This document shows positions 61,446 to 64,000 of a stretch of 64,000 bases of DNA, piece after piece. The translations under genes were made by a program, and so were the position numbers. The stretch is from CANKHA01 sp963750965 (lineage in GTDB: Bacteria > Pseudomonadota > Alphaproteobacteria > Rhizobiales > Xanthobacteraceae). The stretch is taken from positions 124,001 through 188,000 of the forward strand of contig CAVVSK010000012.1 in the NCBI GenBank assembly GCA_963750965.1, in the 5' to 3' direction. The notes under the pieces were generated by a model. It ran no database searches, was not told where the DNA came from, and saw only the letters and a program-made list of their open reading frames with translations. Position 1 is the stretch's first letter; each line of letters opens with the position of its first letter.

Positions 61446-63863
61446 ATGAAATTCACGCTCTCCTGGCTGAAGGAGCACCTCGACACCGACGAGCCGCTCG
61501 ACAAGATCGTGGACAAGCTCACCATGATCGGGCTCGAGGTGGAGCGCGTGGAGGACAAGGCCAAGGCGCTGGCGCCGTTCACAGTCGCCTCCGTCATCTC
61601 CGCCGAGAAGCATCCGAACGCCGACAAGCTGCGCGTCTGCATGGTCGAGACCGGCAATGGCCCGCCCGTGCAGGTAGTCTGCGGCGCGCCCAATGCGCGC
61701 GCCGGCATGAAGGCGGTGTTCGCGGCGCCCGGCACTCATATTCCCGGCACCGGCATCGACCTGAAGGTCGGCACGATCCGTGGCGTCGAGAGCCGCGGCA
61801 TGCTGGTCTCCGGCCGCGAGCTCGGCCTCAATGACGACCACGAAGGCATCATCGATCTGCCCGGCGATACGCCTGTCGGCAAAGCGTTCGGCGAAGTGCT
61901 CGGCCTGAACGACCCGATGATCGAGATCAATCTCACACCCAACCGCGCCGACTGCACTGGCGTCAACGGCATCGCGCGCGATCTCGGCGCCGCCGACATC
62001 GGCGTCTTCAAGGAGAGCACGCCGAAGCCGGTGAAGGGAAAATTCCCCTGCCCAGTTTCGGTGACGCTCGATTTCGGTTCGACGCCCTCGCTCTGCCCTG
62101 GCTTCGCTCTGCGGCTGGTGCGCGGCGTGAAGAACGGCCCCTCGCCGGCGTGGCTGCAGGCGCGGCTGCGTGCGATCGGGCTGCGCCCAATCAATGCGCT
62201 GGTCGATATTACGAATTTCATTACCTTCGATCGGGCGCGCCCGCTGCATGTGTTCGACGCCGCCAAAGTGAAGGGCAATCTGGCCATACGCCGGGCCCGC
62301 GCCGGGGAGGCGCTCCTGGCGCTCGATGGCAAGACCTATATCCTCGACGAAAGCATGTGCGTGATCGCCGATGAGGCGGGCGTCGAATCGCTCGCCGGCA
62401 TCATGGGCGGCGAGACCACCGGCGTCTCGGAGACCACCACCGACGTGCTGATCGAATCCGCGCTCTGGGATCCGCTCAATATCGCGCAGACCGGCCGCAA
62501 GCTCGGCATCCAGTCGGACGCGCGCTACCGCTTTGAGCGCGGTGTCGATCCGGCCTTCCTGCTGCCGGGCCTTGACCTGACGACACAGATGGTGATCGAG
62601 CTGTGCGGCGGCACGCCGTCGGAAATTACGCTTGCCGGCAATCCGAAAATTCCCGAAAGCGTGATCGATTTTCCCTTGAGCGAATTACAACGCCTCGCCG
62701 GGCTCGACGTGTCGCTCACCGAAGTGGAGCGCGTGCTTGGCCGTCTCGGTTTCGTTGTTGCGGGGCAGGGCAACAAGGCGAAGGTCACGGTGCCGTCCTG
62801 GCGTCCGGACGTGCATGGGCCCGCTGACATTGTCGAAGAGGTTGTGCGTATTCTCGGCGTCGACCGTATTGCGCCGACCCCGTTCGACCGCGGCGAGGCG
62901 CCGCGCAAGCCGGTGCTCACCTCGCTGCAGGTTCGCACCCGCAAAGCCAAACGCGCGCTCGCCGCGCGCGGGCTGGTGGAGGCCGTCACCTGGTCTTTCG
63001 TTTCGAAGAAACAGGCCGAGTTGTTCGGCGGCGGACAGCCTGAACTAGCTTTGGCCAATCCGATCGCGGCCGATCTCTCCGATATGCGGCCGAGCCTCAT
63101 TCCCGGCCTCGCCTCCGCGGCACAGAAAAATGCCGACCGCGGCTATCCCGATGTGGCGCTGTTCGAGGTCGGACAGATCTTTCAGGGAGATCAGCCGGAG
63201 CAGCAGTTCACTGCCGCGACCGGCGTGCGCCGCGCGCTAGCCAAGGCGAGCGGTACCGGCCGGCATTGGTCGTCCCCGGCGGCGGAGGTCGATGCGTTTG
63301 ATGCCAAGGCCGATGCGCTGGCGGTGCTGGCGGCGGCTGGCGTCCCGGCGCAGTCGATACAGGTGGTGCCGGGGGGGCCGGCCTGGTTTCATCCCGGCCG
63401 CAGCGGCACCTTGCAGATGGGCCCGCAAACCGTGCTTGGCCATTTCGGCGAATTGCATCCGCAGGCGCTGGAGGCGCTCGATGCCGAGGGACCGCTGGTC
63501 GCCTTCGAGGTAATCCTCGAACGCGTGCCGGAGCCGAAAGCGAAGGTCACACGCGCCAAGCCTGTGCTGGAGCTCTCGCCCTTCCAGCCGGTGGAGCGCG
63601 ATTTTGCGTTTATCGTCGATCAGACGGTGAAGGCCGGCGACATCACGCGCGCGGCGCAGGGCGCCGACCGCAAGCTGATCGCTGGCGTGAATGTGTTCGA
63701 CGTCTATGAAGGCAAGGGCATCGATCCCGGCAAGAAATCCGTCGCCATCGCGGTGACAATCCAGCCGCGCGAAAAGACCATGACCGACGAGGAGATCGAC
63801 GCGCTGGCAGGCAAGATCGTCGCCGAGGTTAGCAAGAAAACCGGCGGCACGCTGCGGGCCTGA
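61446..63863 (+). CDS. pheT: Phenylalanyl-tRNA synthetase beta subunit
   Basis: An 805-residue subunit, complete. Domain order: MKFTLSWLKEHLDTDEPLDK, the tRNA-binding OB domain (HPNADKLRVCMVETGNGPPV), the B3/B4 editing domain (NALVDITNFITFDRARPLHV), B5 (NPKIPESVIDFPLSELQRLA), the catalytic-like core (VTWSFVSKKQAELFGGG) and the C-terminal FDX-ACB anticodon-binding domain (LSPFQPVERDFAFIVDQTVK). It binds tRNA-Phe and edits mischarged Tyr. It is normally adjacent to pheS; one gene intervenes here. Confidence 0.97.
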   Translation: MKFTLSWLKEHLDTDEPLDKIVDKLTMIGLEVERVEDKAKALAPFTVASVISAEKHPNADKLRVCMVETGNGPPVQVVCGAPNARAGMKAVFAAPGTHIPGTGIDLKVGTIRGVESRGMLVSGRELGLNDDHEGIIDLPGDTPVGKAFGEVLGLNDPMIEINLTPNRADCTGVNGIARDLGAADIGVFKESTPKPVKGKFPCPVSVTLDFGSTPSLCPGFALRLVRGVKNGPSPAWLQARLRAIGLRPINALVDITNFITFDRARPLHVFDAAKVKGNLAIRRARAGEALLALDGKTYILDESMCVIADEAGVESLAGIMGGETTGVSETTTDVLIESALWDPLNIAQTGRKLGIQSDARYRFERGVDPAFLLPGLDLTTQMVIELCGGTPSEITLAGNPKIPESVIDFPLSELQRLAGLDVSLTEVERVLGRLGFVVAGQGNKAKVTVPSWRPDVHGPADIVEEVVRILGVDRIAPTPFDRGEAPRKPVLTSLQVRTRKAKRALAARGLVEAVTWSFVSKKQAELFGGGQPELALANPIAADLSDMRPSLIPGLASAAQKNADRGYPDVALFEVGQIFQGDQPEQQFTAATGVRRALAKASGTGRHWSSPAAEVDAFDAKADALAVLAAAGVPAQSIQVVPGGPAWFHPGRSGTLQMGPQTVLGHFGELHPQALEALDAEGPLVAFEVILERVPEPKAKVTRAKPVLELSPFQPVERDFAFIVDQTVKAGDITRAAQGADRKLIAGVNVFDVYEGKGIDPGKKSVAIAVTIQPREKTMTDEEIDALAGKIVAEVSKKTGGTLRA

Positions 63864-63875
63864 TCCAAGTCCGAT

Positions 63876-63907
63876 CATTCCCGCGCACGCGGGAATTCAG
63901 CTTTTCC
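63876..63907 (+). terminator. Terminator after pheT
   Basis: A perfect 9-bp stem ATTCCCGCG / CGCGGGAAT with loop CA is followed by TCAGCTTTTCC. A second hairpin, GTCCCGC-TTTC-GCGGGGAC, follows. Confidence 0.75.
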
Positions 63908-64000
63908 TTGAGCCCTGGGTCCCGCTTTCGCGGGGACGAGCGGATCAGCGCTGCCCGATCAGCGCTGTTGCCGCCGTTGCCGTTGACCACGCTGTGGCTC

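Noticed and set aside
60918..62249. A 443-codon open frame on the minus strand opposite pheS, the membrane gene and pheT
   Set aside because: It lies across three well-supported genes, has low-complexity Arg/His/Gln-rich content and no family motif; this is a typical GC-rich antisense shadow.

Overview
The window looks like chromosome from an alphaproteobacterium of the order Hyphomicrobiales (Rhizobiales), probably in or near Xanthobacteraceae/Nitrobacteraceae. This rests on gene order (aroA-cmk ... rpsA-sppA-ihfB-lapA-trpF-trpB-trpA ... accD-folC; rnd-lptC-lptA-lptB-rpoN-ptsN; infC-rpmI-rplT-pheS-pheT), a CP4-like class II EPSP synthase, a palindromic intergenic repeat of a type common in Bradyrhizobium relatives, a ROSE-like heat-shock leader, and many Bug/TctC-type binding proteins. 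Base composition is uniformly GC-rich apart from a few secreted-protein and regulator genes. The species cannot be named from the sequence.

Layout. 1-0.9 kb: 3' part of an ATP-dependent DNA ligase. 1-16.4 kb: housekeeping block on the minus strand (aroA, cmk, rpsA, sppA, ihfB, lapA, trpFBA, accD, folC). It is interrupted twice: by a PAP2 phosphatase and a GT39-like glycosyltransferase on the opposite strand between cmk and rpsA, and by a secreted trypsin-like protease plus a small secreted protein between trpA and accD. 16.4-18 kb: FYDLN-acid protein, tRNA-Ala, then hsp20 with a sigma-32-type promoter and an RNA-thermometer-like leader, and a DUF1150 gene. 18-23.2 kb: ptsN, rpoN, lptB, lptA, lptC and rnd. 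23.4-31.7 kb: a divergent catabolic cluster. On one side are a UbiD-like decarboxylase, an alpha/beta hydrolase and a MetE-like methyltransferase. On the other are a lone molybdopterin hydroxylase large subunit, an ABC-type binding protein and a TctC binding protein. 31.8-41 kb: mostly exported proteins (cupin, CxxCH protein, HdeA-like, patatin lipoprotein, DUF992, OmpA with Cys-rich repeats), a DUF3302/HlyD pair and a dehydrogenase remnant. 41.4-47.5 kb: PEP mutase/isocitrate lyase-like enzyme, divergent LysR regulator, complete TctCBA transporter and HpaI-type aldolase. 47.9-50.6 kb: secreted protein, FAD amine oxidase, small secreted protein. 51-58.3 kb: tRNA-Leu, NDUFA9-like protein, uppP, glutathione S-transferase, queG, a split ThDP decarboxylase, an alpha/beta hydrolase and a GT4 glycosyltransferase. 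58.4-63.9 kb: infC with an AUU start, rpmI, rplT, pheS, an unusual membrane-protein gene, and pheT.

Reading caution: eight otherwise well-conserved genes each need one or two single-base corrections to read through. Most corrections remove one extra base, usually in a short homopolymer. The affected genes are folC, the protease, PAP2, GT39, rpoN, lptB, the DUF3302 gene and GST. I read this as indel error in the sequence rather than gene decay. The best new biology candidates are the hsp20 control region, the two catabolic/uptake clusters with their palindromic control sites, and the membrane gene embedded between pheS and pheT.
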